Shown here one piece after another: positions 1-13,485 of a stretch of DNA of 64,000 nucleotides (position 1 is the first letter of the stretch; each line of letters begins with the position of its first letter). The position numbers were made by a program, and so were the translations under genes. The notes under the pieces are model-generated. The model had not been told where the DNA came from and searched no databases. It saw only the letters and a program-made list of their open reading frames with translations. Source of the DNA: Pisolithus tinctorius (Eukaryota > Basidiomycota > Agaricomycetes > Boletales > Pisolithaceae); the NCBI GenBank assembly GCA_024663395.1, contig JANFAH010000055.1, positions 1 to 64,000 on the forward strand, given 5' to 3'.

Positions 1-196
1 AGAAATCATCGCATGAAAACGATCGTGCAATGCGGGCGGAACAAAAAGCAAAACAGATCGATTATGACTCTTCATCGCACCCCGCCCAGAGTAGCCAAGC
101 CCGTCTAGGACAAAAAGAGGAGAGCAAAAAAAACATCGGAATCGTGCACGTCCGGACTGTCGCATCACATGTGGGTCATCAACCAAGACGTAGTGA

Positions 197-1672
197 TCAG
201 CACACGACGCAGCATTTCCATCCTCCACCAGCAGAATCCCCATGAGAGCCCATGCCGCTCCTTCCACTGCTCTTCCTCCTATGGTGCAACGCCGATGGCA
301 CACCCTCACGCATGAGCATGCTTGCACGGGTCGCAGCTTCAAACACGTCGTCGACGCCCTCGATTTTCAGTGCCGAACACTCCTTATACGCACGAGCGCC
401 GATTTCATTCGCAACTCGCTCTGCCTGCGCACGTGAGACATAGTTACCGATATCAGGGGAGTCAGGAGGCGGCCGTAGGTCGGCCTTGCACCCGACAAGA
501 AGGATTGGGATCGTCGGTCCACATATACTACGTACTTCTTCGATCCACTGCCGTGTGCGAATGCAGTTGTCCGTGGCAAGATATTCGGCAAACAATGACC
601 GTCCACGAGTTGTAATTGAGATACCGGCATCGCCCGATTAGATCCTATTCGAGAACGCTGAGAAAGGCACAGTCGTACCTTGACGGTGACGTTGTCCAGT
701 GAATCCGGCGTGTCGATAGCAAATGCAATGAGGATGACGTGTGACTTGGAATATGACAACGGTCGTAAACGCTACAAAAGTAGTGTGAGCAAGACCATTG
801 ATAAGAACATGCGAAAATAGATAAGAAAACGGGACCAAACGAAGTGGAGTGATAGTCCCGGATACTATCGGCAGTAATTGAGGGAATGACAGACACTCAC
901 TTCGTACTCTTCCTGTCCGCTACACACAGCACATGACATAGGCATGAGTCTAAAAAAAAATGCCCCTGAGAATAAAAAGATGACACGAACGCAGTGTCCC
1001 AAAGCGCCAGTTGCACCGGTTTGCCGTCTAATCTGATCTCCGCAACATAATTCTCGAATATGGCTGTACATAACAGACACGGATCCAACGCCAGGCGAAT
1101 AGCCAATGATGTGGCGATGACGTAGGCACGTACGCACCGAAAGACGGCGGCAAGTGCAAAAGAGGAAAGCAACACCACAAAATCAGGCTTCTCTCACAAC
1201 ATGGATGGGTATCAAAAGGAAATCCTTACTCGGTTGCTGTGTATCGGGCAGACCCAGGGGCATGGATCAGCTCCGTTGGAACAGGAGCAAACGGTACTCA
1301 CGTATTCTTTTGGGAACTCGCCAAGCGCAAACGAGCAAAGAAGGGAGGTCTTGCCGCATGCACCTGTCTCGGGCCATACATGGGTGGCGTCATGCATGTT
1401 CACATCCGTAGCCGTATGCGTTCGGAGTACAAGAAACCGAGTGCCCGAAAGGCCGAGTGACCGGGATCGAGTAGAAGGTCAGCAGTTAGTGAAACGCACT
1501 TTAACATACCGCCTCCAGGGGCAAAGGGCGAGGTGGACTTACCGTCACCGACAATGACCAACTTCCTACGAATCTGATGTGCACAGACAATGGAAGTGTA
1601 GACACATCAGAAACTCGTCTGACGAGACAAGGGAAAGAACAGGGGAGCACGTACGGGGACCTGTGACGACAT
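197..1672 (-). CDS. RHO2: Rho2-type small GTPase, 8 exons
   Basis: Ras-superfamily Rho GTPase, a membrane-anchored switch that in yeasts acts on cell-wall synthesis and polarity. Proposed exons on the minus strand: 1655-1672, 1543-1573, 1302-1363, 1230-1236, 991-1063, 901-919, 679-771, 197-547. They sum to 654 nt, giving 217 residues. Visible motifs are P-loop GDGACGKTS, switch I PTIFENY, switch II DTAGQEEYE, a KAD guanine-binding motif in GCKADLR, and a C-terminal CVVC prenylation box after a Ser/Arg-rich tail. The stretches WIEEVRS and VDDVFEAATRA match Rho2 better than Rho1 or Cdc42. The start ATG at 1672 sits in an 18-nt first exon joined in phase to IRRKLVIVGDG. The 7-nt exon supplies the Pro-Thr of switch I. 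The assignment to Rho2 rests on remembered family sequence; that it is a Rho GTPase is certain. Confidence 0.85.
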
Positions 1673-2189
1673 TACGTTCTTGAACTCAATTCAAACTTCG
1701 TCTCCTGGGCAATGATAATAGGAAGGATAGAAGAAGAGACTGTCGACGCAGAGCTTATACAGATCGAAAAAAACGAAATCCTGTTCTTGGTCAGTGAACG
1801 AAGAGACGAGTCCGAAACGCCATGCCTTGGGGGTGACCTTGGGCACGTATGACCGAAGGGTCAGTAATGACGACAATTACAAGTGAAAATGGTAATGAAA
1901 CAGAAATGAGTCGTATTGACTTGCACTCGTCAACGACGCCAATGCGACGGTGGTGGACGGCGAAGAAGAGAAAACAGAGCAAGCGAAAGTGGCCTTGCCG
2001 AATCGCAGCAGGTCCAGATGATACCACTAGTATTACGTAATGGACTTTTCATAGCCTCGCCATCGGATTCGGTTCAGGACTGTCACCGGCACTCAAATAA
2101 AGCACTGTGCATATCAACTACATAGATACAGGACGGAACCAACGAAGAACAGTCAAAAGACCACCAAGTTACTGGTTGCGGTATATCTC
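1673..2189. other. intergenic, RHO2 promoter side
   Basis: About 0.5 kb between the start of the Rho gene and the 3' end of the acyl-CoA synthetase gene, both on the minus strand. It should hold the Rho2 promoter and the upstream gene's 3' UTR. No ORF here resembles a protein I recognise. Confidence 0.5.
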
Positions 2190-4500
2190 CTAGACGCTCG
2201 AGTCAGCGAAGCTGTGTGGGTGCAACGGCCGCATAGAACAAACCTTAATCTCCTTCTCGAAATGTTGAGCAACCTTGGTTCGCTGCAGCTTCTGGGCAGC
2301 CGTTACAAGCCCATTCTCGGGGGTCCATTCCTCCGCAGTCAAGATGACAGCCTCGAGCATTTCCATAGACTTGAGGCCGTTCTTCTTTCCCACCGCATTG
2401 CACTCTCTCAAGACCAATTCTTGCACCGCCTTGTTGTGGCATAACTCTGACAGAGGGGCACTCGCGTCGACGCCATTCAACTTGCCCTCGAGTGTATGTC
2501 TTAGGTTTAACTCATGCGGAATAAGGATCGCGATAGGCTGCTTCGCTTCTGCGGAAGCATATACGCAGATGTTGGCCACGATGTTGCAAGACCTGTACAC
2601 GGTCTCAAGTTGCTCCAACGCGATGTACTGCCAAGCCACGTCAACTAGATTCACAGGTCCTTGCAACGAAAGCGTACCTCTCCACCCTGAAGTTTCACAA
2701 GGTTTTTGATACTGGAAAAAGATGCCGTCAACGCCTGGTTCGCACCCCTGCCGTCATAGGTAATACTCACCGGTCAATCAAAGATAACGTGCCGTCAGGG
2801 TTCCACTGGCCAACATCACCTGTCCGCAACCAGCCGTCCTTGGTGAATATGTTCTCGTCGTTATTGAGGTCCGGTCGCTTATAATAACCTTTGGTCACCG
2901 CGGGTCCCCTGATACAAACTTCGCCTTGAGGTGGATTATTGGTAGAGTTGTACCCAGCTTCTGGCACATCCCGTAACTTGATCTCAATGGAAGGCGAAGG
3001 CAAGCCGACAGAACCATATTGCTGCAATTCGGGGGGAAGGATAGCGCACATAGCACAGGATTCCGTCATACCATAACCTGTACATTCAACTCTATCAGTA
3101 CGCATCCTGACTAATCACTACCCAGAACCACTTACCTTGAAGCATAGTAACAAGAGCAACACACAAGAACTCTTGTGTCTCCTTACTCAGGGCAGCGCCA
3201 CCACTCAACGCAAGACGCAACCGCCCACCCGTTGCAGCTCGAACACTGCTGAACACCACAGAATCCGCAACTTGGCTCAAAATTGGTATCCGAGACTTCT
3301 TCAAGGCGTAACCGAGGTTGAACAGATTCTTCTTAACCAGGCCACCCGCATTCACCTTGGCGATGATACCCTTCTGAATCGCTTCCCAGACAGCTGGAAC
3401 GCCCACCATGATAGTAGGCCGGAAGGTGACGAGGTCACCCTTGCATTTCCGAACTGACGCGTCGGTAAGCGTCTTGACACGGCCATAGCCAGTCTTCATG
3501 CCTGCGGTGAACAGAGTGGCTTCAACGACGTATTCCATGATATGAGCCAGCGGGAGATATGCAAGGAAAGAGTCGTCCGAGCGTAAGTGGTGTCCAAGTA
3601 TATGGAACACTCCACCGATAGCAGATACGACGTTTGCATGTGTAAGAACAACACCCTTTGGTGCACCGGTGGTTCCACTGGTATACATGATCAGAGCCAT
3701 ATCGTCCTTTGAGGGTTTCCTGCTCTCGAGGGCATCGACGGGTTGAGCCTTGCCTACTTCACGAAGATCGTCAATAGAAATAACGACCATGTTCTCACGG
3801 GTGTTACGAATATTGTCAAGCAGAGATGCGTCGGGTTCTCCGTCATAGACCACCAACCTCACAGAAGTGGTGTTCTGAAGCACACGTGCCAACATGGGGA
3901 AAAGGTCTGCGTTGGTAAAAACGCCAACACAATTCGGCTCGTTAAGGGAATGTGTCAGCCCGCTCTCCCCAAGGGTATCATACGCCGTAGCCACGGGCGT
4001 AGCAATGGTAGTACACGCGTGCGACATGAGTTGCCAGTTGGCGCTGTGGAAAGGTCTGCGCCACCGTTCCAATGGAAGGAGTAAGCGACTCACCTTGTCT
4101 GCGCGTAGATGTTGAAGACGTTGTCCTTTTGTATTCCATAGTGCAGCAGTCCACGAGCGAGTTCCAAGATTCGCTCTCTGACCTCGATGAACGAGAGGTA
4201 CTGGTAATCACTAAGCTCGAAATACTTCCACTTCTTCTTTTCTGTTATTTCCTTGCCAGCGACGACCTTCTTGACCTCCTTTTCCTCCTCGTGAATGGAA
4301 ACAATGTTTCTCCAACCTAAGGCCTCTTTGGTGCCGTGTGTCCGTGCAGCGTACGCAATGACATCGGGTATAACGTCGATGCCTTCGAACGGCTGCGTAA
4401 TGAGTCTGTCCGCAGTAATTGCGACGCGCCGTACGTCTTGCCCATCGTCCGAAGGTACTACTACAGAACCCTTACCGAAGTAGTTGCGTTGGAATGTCAT
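2190..4500 (-). CDS. long-chain fatty acyl-CoA synthetase (Faa1/Faa4-like)
   Basis: ATP-dependent ligase that activates long-chain fatty acids to acyl-CoA for lipid synthesis and beta-oxidation. Exons: 4094-4500, 3136-4043, 2771-3077, 2678-2711, 2190-2627. The sum is 2094 nt (697 residues), the normal length for the family. The ANL-superfamily P-loop YTSGTTGAPKG lies near residue 254, the adenylate motif GYGMTES near 438, GWLRTGD near 517, and the DRIKNLVKLQGGEY hinge is read across two introns. The start was set at ATG 4500 because MTFQRNYFGKGS matches the usual N-terminus; an in-frame ATG at 4623 would add an odd leader. No signal peptide is seen. The C-terminus lacks a clear SKL-type peroxisomal signal (it ends in DSSV), so a membrane or cytosolic form is likely. 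Neighbours give no pathway hint. Confidence 0.92.
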
Positions 4501-7500
4501 TATGGTTGTTACGAAGGTTGAGGGAGGTGATGTGGAGACCGACTCGACTGAAGTAGCTGTTCGGGCGAGGACACATTCTATTGCCCCTTCACACGTGACC
4601 GGCAGAATCACGTGAAGGGGCACATTTTTAGAGCCGCGTAGAATGCAATTTGGTATTACAACAAAACTGGTCCAGCCCGGGTTGCATCAATGCATGCACC
4701 TCGATAGCCTTTACTGTAAAGAAGGATATAATGACGGGATGCTGCTTCCCCCGACATACTCGCAATACAACCTACCTGCGTAGCTTCTTGTAGCCGCAAC
4801 TTTGCTCGGCCGTCAACGTTCCGATTGGTGTTATCAGAAGGCCCTGGCCTCGGCCCAAGCACTCTTCACGATGTCATTTCTCAACCCCACCCCACCCCAT
4901 CCCTGACCAGCAGGTCGTCAGTCAAGTGGTTGGCACTGACAGAACCTTGTCTCAGCATCACAGCACCAGCATTATTCCCTTGTTCGTCGCTGACGGAGCT
5001 GACGTGCAGGTTCCGGTGAAAAGGTACAGTGTACACATACCCGAAGCTGTGGAACCTGCTTGCAGGACACCCGATGCTAATCTGTGCACAACTCAATGTC
5101 CGTCGGTGCTGCCGCAATGTCAGAGTGCGCCGCCGTCCCCTCGCCGAACATCCAACTGTATAGTACTCGCCAACCAGCGAAATGTAGTATGTCTCAACAT
5201 CAGATGCTAGTCGGGCTTTGGCCTTGCAGAAAACTGCTACATTACCGCGGACGCACCCCTGGACGTACCGATTCAATGCAGTGAAAGACAGCGCCCGTCT
5301 GAACGAGCAGATGCAAGAGAGGACTCCCAATGGCCGTACCTTTGTGGAAGCAGCGGTCAAAATGTCGTCTAGCTGCCTCACTCCCATACATTTTACTTTG
5401 ACTTCTTTCGGCGTTGACATCTACCAGATCCTCTCAACCCCATCTATCTCCCAGCCGCGTCGGCAGTTGACAACTCCAAGGACACTCGGCTCGATTCAAG
5501 AATACTTACAAAGAAAACAAAGACGATAGACGGCACTCCATGACAGAAACCGCACGCGACCAGCAGCTGAGCGAGTTTTCATACGTACTCCGCAGTTGGC
5601 AGCTGACAGCTTCTGCCACGAAGCATGGGCCATCCGGCGGGACACCTACATGTAATCAACAAACATTATAACGATGCTTCCCCGAAGTATTGGGCATGCG
5701 AGCTGCAACCCCGAATTGGACATCTCCGGGGATGGTGTAACTCATTGCTCCACACCAAAAGGGGCACCAACAGCTACGCAACCGAATGGCGCTACCCGAT
5801 CGGGTTTTGAGCTCCAGAAAGAAGCATGTAAGTTCATACAAACCGTTGCGCCTATCAAAGTGACTTACTCAATACATCTCATATCTGGGCAACACGAGGC
5901 ATGCCCTGTTGGTGACGTGAGTACCAAGTGCGTAAGTTCCTTTGTACTGAACAAAGTAACTAGTACAAAAGGTCAGCTGGACCGAGATTCCAATTCGGAT
6001 GGGCAAACTACTTTTCGAAGGACCTCTGGCTGGATACATTCATCGATCACGGGTCTAAACTTCCAGAATGATCTTACCGAGCCACCAAACCCGAACTCTT
6101 GATAGCTAGACAAAGTCTAGTGGTGTTGGAACGAGATAAAAAGGGATATTACTACGTCTCGGAGCGCGTAGTGAAAACGGAGGTGGAGCCTCTATTCACA
6201 AGCGTAGAGATGTACCCGCGACGCGTAAATTCTGACACTCGACTATCGATGTAAGCCGTACTTAGGTGATACAGCGGGTTTTGGTCGATTGAGTGTGTGT
6301 ACCTATCCGGCGAATCATGGTCAACGAGGCTTCACTAAAGTTACTGCGCAACGCGTGGGTGGAAGAGACCATTCCTAAAGAGTGGGATGAGCCACCTCGT
6401 GATGGCGGGGTTCATCAGTGAATGGCTGCCGATCTGCAAAGACCAACTGTATCTAGGTCACGCAAGCTAGCTCACCTATTGAAAATGGTGGCGGTAGGAC
6501 GATCTCAAGCAGAGACAACCATTGAAGGCAAAGTGAGAGCGACCATGTCAGCAGATCAGAATCCCTCGAAAGTTCGTACCTGTCAGCATTTCCGGCTCAA
6601 ATTTCGTCTCCATACCTACGTATGTTCCAGCCACATGTTCAGTCCGGAAAACTGGTATTCAGGACATGATGCTACCTCATTCAATTCGCCTTGCACGGGG
6701 ATTAGTACACCTACCTTGCACAGAATGCGGCCGCATGGCCAGTCTGGTACACGTGAACAGATGAGGTAGGTTATGTCTAAGCGATCAGGTGGACCTACCG
6801 AGGCCAGCTGCCCAAGCTAGACTAACTCAAGCAGGGAATACCCTGGAGTACCGCCGGAGTGGTAGCCTAAGCTAGGTTGATAAAGTCGAATGTAGGTGTC
6901 GATGACATTGACGACGCGTAAAGAGCGGGAAAGAAACGAGTCGGTAGAAAACACGACTTGTCGAGATCAAAGAGTCTGCCACCCGCAGCGTGCCTCATCA
7001 ATATTCGTCTCCCCAAGCGTTCCGCTTCTAACGCAGTGATGACGCACGTTGGACGGTGCTCAAGGGACTCGTGCACCAGAAAGATCCCAGATTTACTCAC
7101 ACCATGTCTAATAGTTTTTCCTGTCATCACTAGCAAATATTCGCACACCAGATATATATTCCAACTGAAAGGTGGGCTGCACGAGGCCGAGGGTATCTGG
7201 GGGATCAGGTACGGCAGCCCGGGACGGCACCCGTGGACACTAAAAAAGGCAGTCAATTGGTCATCCAGTGGTCATCCAGACAGAATACTTCAGCCAGATG
7301 ATATGTTACTACGGTTGCGGGGGAATTCGAGCTCATCGGGAAGCCAGAAGTGAAGAAGGCTTCTTCGTCTTCATAAATCATACGCCGATCACAACGTAGG
7401 TGGCAGGCTTCTTTGGTGGGTGCATGAGAAAGGCAAGACATTTATACAAAGACCACGTCACGAATCGTAGATGCCAAACGCCACGGCAAGGGAGAAAGTA

Positions 7501-7760
7501 CAATAAGACAGACAGGTAGGTGCAAGGGCGGAGAACATTATCGATGGGCGTGGTGGGTCCGTAAAGTAGCAGCGGGGGGAAAGGAAGCATACAGATTCAT
7601 ATAGGCAAATTACAAGGTCAGACAGGGGCCCCATCCCTGCGAACCAAGGCCCCGGTGACCACCGGACACGTACCACGGAAAATATACATACGGAGAGATA
7701 CGTACGAAAGCGACAGATCAACACACGTCAGGGATAGCTTTGTGGGGAAAGTTAGGGTCA
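4501..7760. other. gene-poor stretch, nothing recognised
   Basis: About 3.3 kb with only short ORFs on both strands, the longest being 142 codons at 5674-6102 (+) and 179 codons at 4881-5420 (-). None shows a motif, and I could not string exons with plausible splice sites into a known family. The part next to 4501 should contain the acyl-CoA synthetase promoter. Decayed transposon sequence is possible but not shown. Confidence 0.4.
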
Positions 7761-9236
7761 TCAAAAGGCACCGGGTTCGAACAGTGGGACAACCAAGTTG
7801 TCTCTGTTGGTGACATCGACACCGCGGAAGTATCCTATTTTCGCATCGGAAAATGTCAGCAAATGAAGCATGGCTTTCTACGCGGGTCTTACTTGGGCTT
7901 AGATAGTACCACAATACCGTGCCCTGCACGAAGTTCTCGAGCGCGTGCAAGTAACGAGCAAGTTCCTTGTCGACATCGGCCCCAAACGATGGCAACTTGT
8001 TCTTCAGTTCAACGTAATCATTCACCCGCTGTGCCAACATTTCCGTAAGGACATCGATGGCCTCCTGTAAGCCAACCTTGCGTTCATTCATTATGCAAAA
8101 TACCAGATTTTGGTAATCGCCATCAGATTGCTCTTTCTGATGGAAATCCGTTGTCATCGGCAATATGGCCAAGATCCAGACCACACTTACATTAAAAGAA
8201 CAGAGGTCCTGTAGAAGTGCGATCAGTCGGAACGCAACGAAGGATGAGGTGACGAGATACGAACATTCGGCCACGTCATGAGATCGTTAGTAGCGTCGGA
8301 CATAGCATGAATAATGGGATTCTCAAAAACTTCCTCTGGTAAGTCCAAGTCCAGAGAGTATTCGACCATAGCTACAAGTCAGGCCGGGTCAGCTGCAAAG
8401 GGGGAGACGAAGGGGTCTGAATCCCACCTTCAACCATCGCCCCTCCGATGGTAGCCCGTCTCATGAGGATGAATTCGTCAACAGTGGGAATGCGATCCTG
8501 TGATCGGTTTCGTGACTGCGTTACTTGTGAACTGCTCCATTCTTCCCAGGCACGGATGAATCTAAAATGATGTCTCAGATGTTAGGTTAGGTAAGAGGAA
8601 TAGTTGAATGAATACCGTTTGTACGCGCCATGTGTAGACGTTTCGCGGAAGCGTTCAAGAAGACTGGCAAGGAGATAGATTACGTCATGGACACAACATA
8701 ACACCCTGAGTACGCACTCATAAAACATAGCAGCATATGGATATTCGGGACGAGGAGCACCAGGCTCATCCACGACGCGAACAGAAATGTCGTGACCAGC
8801 TTTGACGTCATCGGGCCTTGATTGGAGGTCCCCTTCGTCAGACAGATCATCCGTCTGGGTGACGCTTGGTCAGTCATGGATGTAGCAAGGGGTCTTTAGC
8901 ACGTACAGAGAAAGCCCAGAAGAAGAATTTGAGGCAGGTGACGAGGTGTTTCAGATCCGCATCAGGGAAACTTAGGGCAGCGAAGAGATCAAATTTGCCG
9001 TAGTTGAGGAACTTAGACTTCTTTCTGTCATCGTACAAACCAATGCTGGAGGAAGAAAGGGTCACTTTCATGCAGGATGGGGAACTGCTAATTGAAACGA
9101 CCGACCTGTTGAACCAAACCCGCGCTTCCCGGTCTGCCTCTGCCTGGTGAGGATTGACTCTGAGTTCACATACACGACCCGTAATGGCGGCAAGGTCCTG
9201 CAGACAGAATTGCGATGGAAGGGCAGAGGAGATCAT
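7761..9236 (-). CDS. sesquiterpene synthase (class I terpene cyclase)
   Basis: Terpene cyclase that ionises farnesyl diphosphate with Mg2+ and forms a sesquiterpene skeleton. Exons: 9106-9236, 8907-9045, 8718-8854, 8616-8663, 8428-8561, 8265-8371, 8191-8208, 7893-8136, 7761-7834. The sum is 1032 nt (343 residues), typical of basidiomycete synthases. The Asp-rich motif TDDLSDEG follows the FFFWAFS helix. The NSE/DTE metal motif NDLCSFNKE is assembled across three exons, with DLCSFN encoded by an 18-nt microexon. The RY pair is in SPRYFRGVD near the C-terminus. An NPH motif (LRVNPHQAEA) sits at the N-terminus. All catalytic motifs are intact, so the gene looks functional. The start ATG at 9236 is preferred; an in-frame ATG at 9269 is possible. 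The product cannot be told from sequence. No P450 or other tailoring gene lies beside it. Confidence 0.93.
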
Positions 9237-12200
9237 GGCGACTTTGAGACAAGGCAGAGGGGAACACAATAGTACAGCTCAGACTCGCTGAGAGGAGGGG
9301 ATGCTTGGGTGACACTTGGCACGGAGGGGGAAGCACCCGGGACCTACTTATTCAAATCTGAACAGAGGGGATGTCGTATCCGAGGTAATCCTGTAGAAAG
9401 AACGATTATTATAAAAGACATAAATTGGGGAAACGACGCCCACCAACTGATCGCGTACAAGGTAGTACCTTGAACATCATGACACATTACACACGTGAGG
9501 GAAGACCAAGAACACCGCGTTTTTTTTCGTCCTAGTAGGCGAATATCGTTGTTATCTAGACAGCGACCAAAAAGTCATATCCTTACCTAGATGGCGGTGC
9601 GTCATGGCTTAAGATGGATCAATTAGCCAGATTGCGATCTGGAATCCAAACCATCCCATCATGGACTCGCAGGATCGACGATTGCTTCCATGTGAATCTT
9701 GATCAGTGCGAAGTTCCGGAGCGGCGTCCTCTTCCAAAATGGATGTGAGCTTGTTTCACTTGCCCATTGAGAGGCTCGAGGACATAGTAACACACGGTGT
9801 CTAGAAAATTTCGCAATAACATGTTTCCGGGTAAAGAGAAGTTCGCTGGGATGAGCACCCGACACGGCCGCGGGTTGAGCGGTCGCAACCTCGGCGAACA
9901 CGAGGCTGTAACGTGCTGTCAACGTGATGGCCTAACCGACCATTGGCGAGGGATTCTTCGCAATAATCCAAGCCGTGATGGACCGAAAAGACGGTGGATG
10001 GGCGCGGTTGCATGGATATGAGTACGCATCAGATCTTCGACCGTATGAGCTGTGCGTGGCGTCAGTCGGTATGTATTTCCGCCGCCTTCTGCAAAAATGG
10101 ACGGCTTTTCCAGGTAAAAGAAGTCCGCATCAAGGCTTATTTGCGAAATCTTGACATGTCTGCACCGGTGCACAACACGCTTTGTTTGTTCGTCAAAACA
10201 TTCGTTCCGCCGGGACCCAAACTACGTACACAACTTTCGCGGACATCCATCGATTGCCACACAGATTGACAGTATTTCTCCTAATAGCTGTCTCGCGTAT
10301 ACATACTATATATTATCTAGGGTCCTCGCACAGGGCAGCGTGGTTAAACTGAGCTGTCATTGCCGCAGGGACTCTGACTGACGATTTAGCTATACAAGGT
10401 TAATTTTCTCCAGACACTCGTTGAACGTGTATGCCTGTACTTAATACTATTCCTCGACTTACTCCATTCGTCTTTGTGCCCTGCCCGTCTGCCCTGTCTC
10501 GCTTAGGTGTCATTGATTGAGCCAGCAACCACTTACCGTTCGTCAATACCCATCTGCCCAATTTCCCAGTGCCTTTTGGAGGTCGTTGAGGTGGAAACTA
10601 CCTTGCTGCCTCAAAGACTACACCAGAATCTACCGGTAACATTCAAAAAAAAAAAACCTGGCACTGTTCTTCTCATCCACGTTGCCCCATGGGGAGCAAA
10701 GGCAAATGTTCCTCTGCACCGCCCTTCAAAACAGTCAGTGACACCTTACTCATTGGTAGCGGGTCAGGTCATGGGAATATTTACGGTTCGGGAAACTCTC
10801 TGCCGCAAGATGGTCTACCATCATGTCATCCTGTGGGTCTCTCTAGTCTCATTAATTGATCTTCTACCCTCACGGCATACGCACACCCGTGGCCACGGTT
10901 CTGTGACATTTGTAGGCGACCTTGATGAACAAGTGTCCTGATATCATTGCGATAGTGATCGTGTACTCGCATAAAGCGGGTTGTATCACGCGTTCTCCTG
11001 GGAAATCCATGTGCAGTGTCACAGCTGATCAAGTGCCACTGATCGGCGCCGCAGTACCTGTGCGGCAAACATACAAAAGCAAGTACCGGAATTATAATGG
11101 CACAAATAATGGTAGAGTTGTCATTTGAACTTGGATTCTCAACTCGTCACAATGGACTTTCCACGGCAAACACCGCAGGCAGCACTCGAAGTAAAACACA
11201 ACACGACACATCTCTTTCCCCCTCCTGGCATAGCAGGTGTGCGTAGAATTCTTCTTCCGATAGTACACTTGCGCGCGGCGGAAATTAATCCCGCGAGGTC
11301 GTTCCAAACGCAGGAACCGTGGCGGTGATCATGTCATTCGTCATTTTGCACGCGCTTATACCTTCTACCTTTGGTTGGCATGAGATACATTTTTCGAGAC
11401 TTTGGGAATAGCTTTCAGAAGATGCACACCATCAAGATCACGTTTCATGTCGTTTATAGGGGGGTTAGTGCTGTCTAGAAATCCCAGAAGTGATACTTGC
11501 GATGCAGTTCGTCCCACTCGTCCATAATTTGCACGGGAAATATTCACAGGAAACGCACCATCTGTCAGAAAGGACGCCAGTGTCTCGCCAGTGGCACGTA
11601 GACAGGACTGGATTCTGCCCCCCCTCCGTCATGAAGCATACTCGCGATGAAGCCATTACGAATGCGGGTATGCACGCAATGTGACAACTGAGGCCATCTC
11701 GTCAGAGCTACCCTCCTGCTGCGGCGCCGTTCGGAACGTCCCTGGCGACGCGAAGTAGTCTTCCAGACCATTCTTTTTCCGTACGAAACAGGGGAGCTAA
11801 CACTAGTAGGTAGCCGACAGGCGTAATTGGCGCAAGTCTGGGTTACCGGGTGAACCGTTAGACTTAAATCGTTGAGGCGCTGCATACCTAGTCTCCCGGT
11901 TTCACTTGTTTGCCATACGGTTTGACTTGTCGCGATCTGCCCGCCGTAGAAATTCCTCCGAGTTAAATGGATAAATCGGAGCTCCACTTACATACCTGGA
12001 TAGTACGCTGAAGAGGTTGGTAACCCTTCAGTCTGTTTCGAAAAGTAAAATATGTATGCTTCCGAACTTAATACCGTCTGATGGATCAGTCACACATTAT
12101 ACCATGAACGAGCTTCGTGCCGGTATTCGGTAATTCACCTCCGAGCGCAGTGCTATTATCCAGTATGAGCAATACGATCAGTTCTAAAGTCAAGATCTCA

Positions 12201-13485
12201 GGCCCTTCCAGTGCCCTCCAATGCTCAATAGTTTCCTACCAAGTGACCATGACCAGAACCGGAGAACATGGAGTCCAGTAAACGCCTTCAATTCGCCGGA
12301 TTCAGATTATGAGACTGTCCATCTGATCGACAGTATTGACACTACAGAGGTTAAGCAGAAGCCATATGTGCATCCGGAATCTATGGCTCAGCGGTCTGGT
12401 GGTACCACATATGGTGTTACATAAATTCTAGTTGATAAGATAAAGATGACGACTTCACACGTTAGTGGCTGATACGCTCGATGTGGCTACCCTTTATTGC
12501 ACGAAAAGGCAAGGACTAACGGGGTTAGGCTGAGGGCAAGTCCGATGGGTCGTTCTCTGCGACCTGTCAAGACCAAAACCTAAAGATTAGCGAACCTGAT
12601 TAGTTCAAGTTGGCTTGAAGTCCTGTACCGACCACTTAGGTCAGGTGCTCTAAGTCACCAACAACACGGATAGACTCCAACTACCTACTGATTCTGAGCC
12701 TAACGCAAGTATTCAACCTGACATAACTTTATTTATTCCCCTGTTGTCCTTGGTTCGCGGGCCGCAGACCAGCAGAGCCTGTTACCGGTCATCAACGCTC
12801 GAAATGAAAGGCATGACAGATCCGGTCAAAGAGGTTGTGCGGGCTAGAATAATTGCCGGACCGCAAGGAACGTTCCGCTAAATGCTGTGGATGAAACCAT
12901 GGTTTCTACTTCAAGTCCAAAGTTACATACCAAACTGCTTTCTGTCAATTCCAGGTGCCATCCTTGCACCGCCGGCGGGCCACTGGATGACACTTAGCTA
13001 TCACATCAGCGAGCGGGGAGGCCAGCGCGGAAGTGCATCCGTTGGCACCCTGAGCACGGTTCACAGATACTTTTCTAGGCCATAGTACGGTGTACCAGGA
13101 TATATTACCGAATTAAACGCAATATCACAGGCATAGAAATCGTTCACAGTTCCATGTGTACAGGGCCGGCGTTATGATAAACCAACACTGTGATGACTAA
13201 AGGATGGTCAATGCATAACTTACTCGGCTGCCTGGAAGAGCACGCGCAACGAGCCTGACGAAGCTTCTTATGACCAAATATGAACGAGTGAGCGTACCAA
13301 CGGATCCACTGAGCATGGTCCCGCTCTCTCACAGCAACTTCCGGTGGGAACCTTGTACTTCGTACGACTAAGTAGACCTCGTGTTTGTTGCTCAACCGAG
13401 CACATGCAGGTCGGTGAATCGGAGGTTCTGATCATAAAATGTACACGAGTACACAAGGCGTGTCTGTACGCTTTTGTATGCAGAA
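9237..13485. other. long gene-poor stretch
   Basis: About 4.2 kb between the terpene synthase and the superoxide dismutase. ORFs are all short (up to 144 codons at 10507-10941) and none carries a recognisable motif. The terpene synthase promoter should lie just above 9236. I see no clear terminal repeats or coding remnants. Confidence 0.4.

Noticed and set aside
1294..1301. Alternative Rho2 splice from GTACCG (exon 3 to 1298) directly to 1063
   Set aside because: It is in frame but loses the conserved Pro of switch I; the 7-nt exon at 1230-1236 explains the frame and the motif.
7765..7800. tRNA-like GGTTCGAAC box
   Set aside because: It lies in the last coding exon of the terpene synthase and no cloverleaf can be drawn around it.
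8200..8274. Terpene synthase with a QDL in place of NDL in the NSE motif
   Set aside because: That reading runs through an intron; splicing at 8265 and 8208 gives the canonical Asn.
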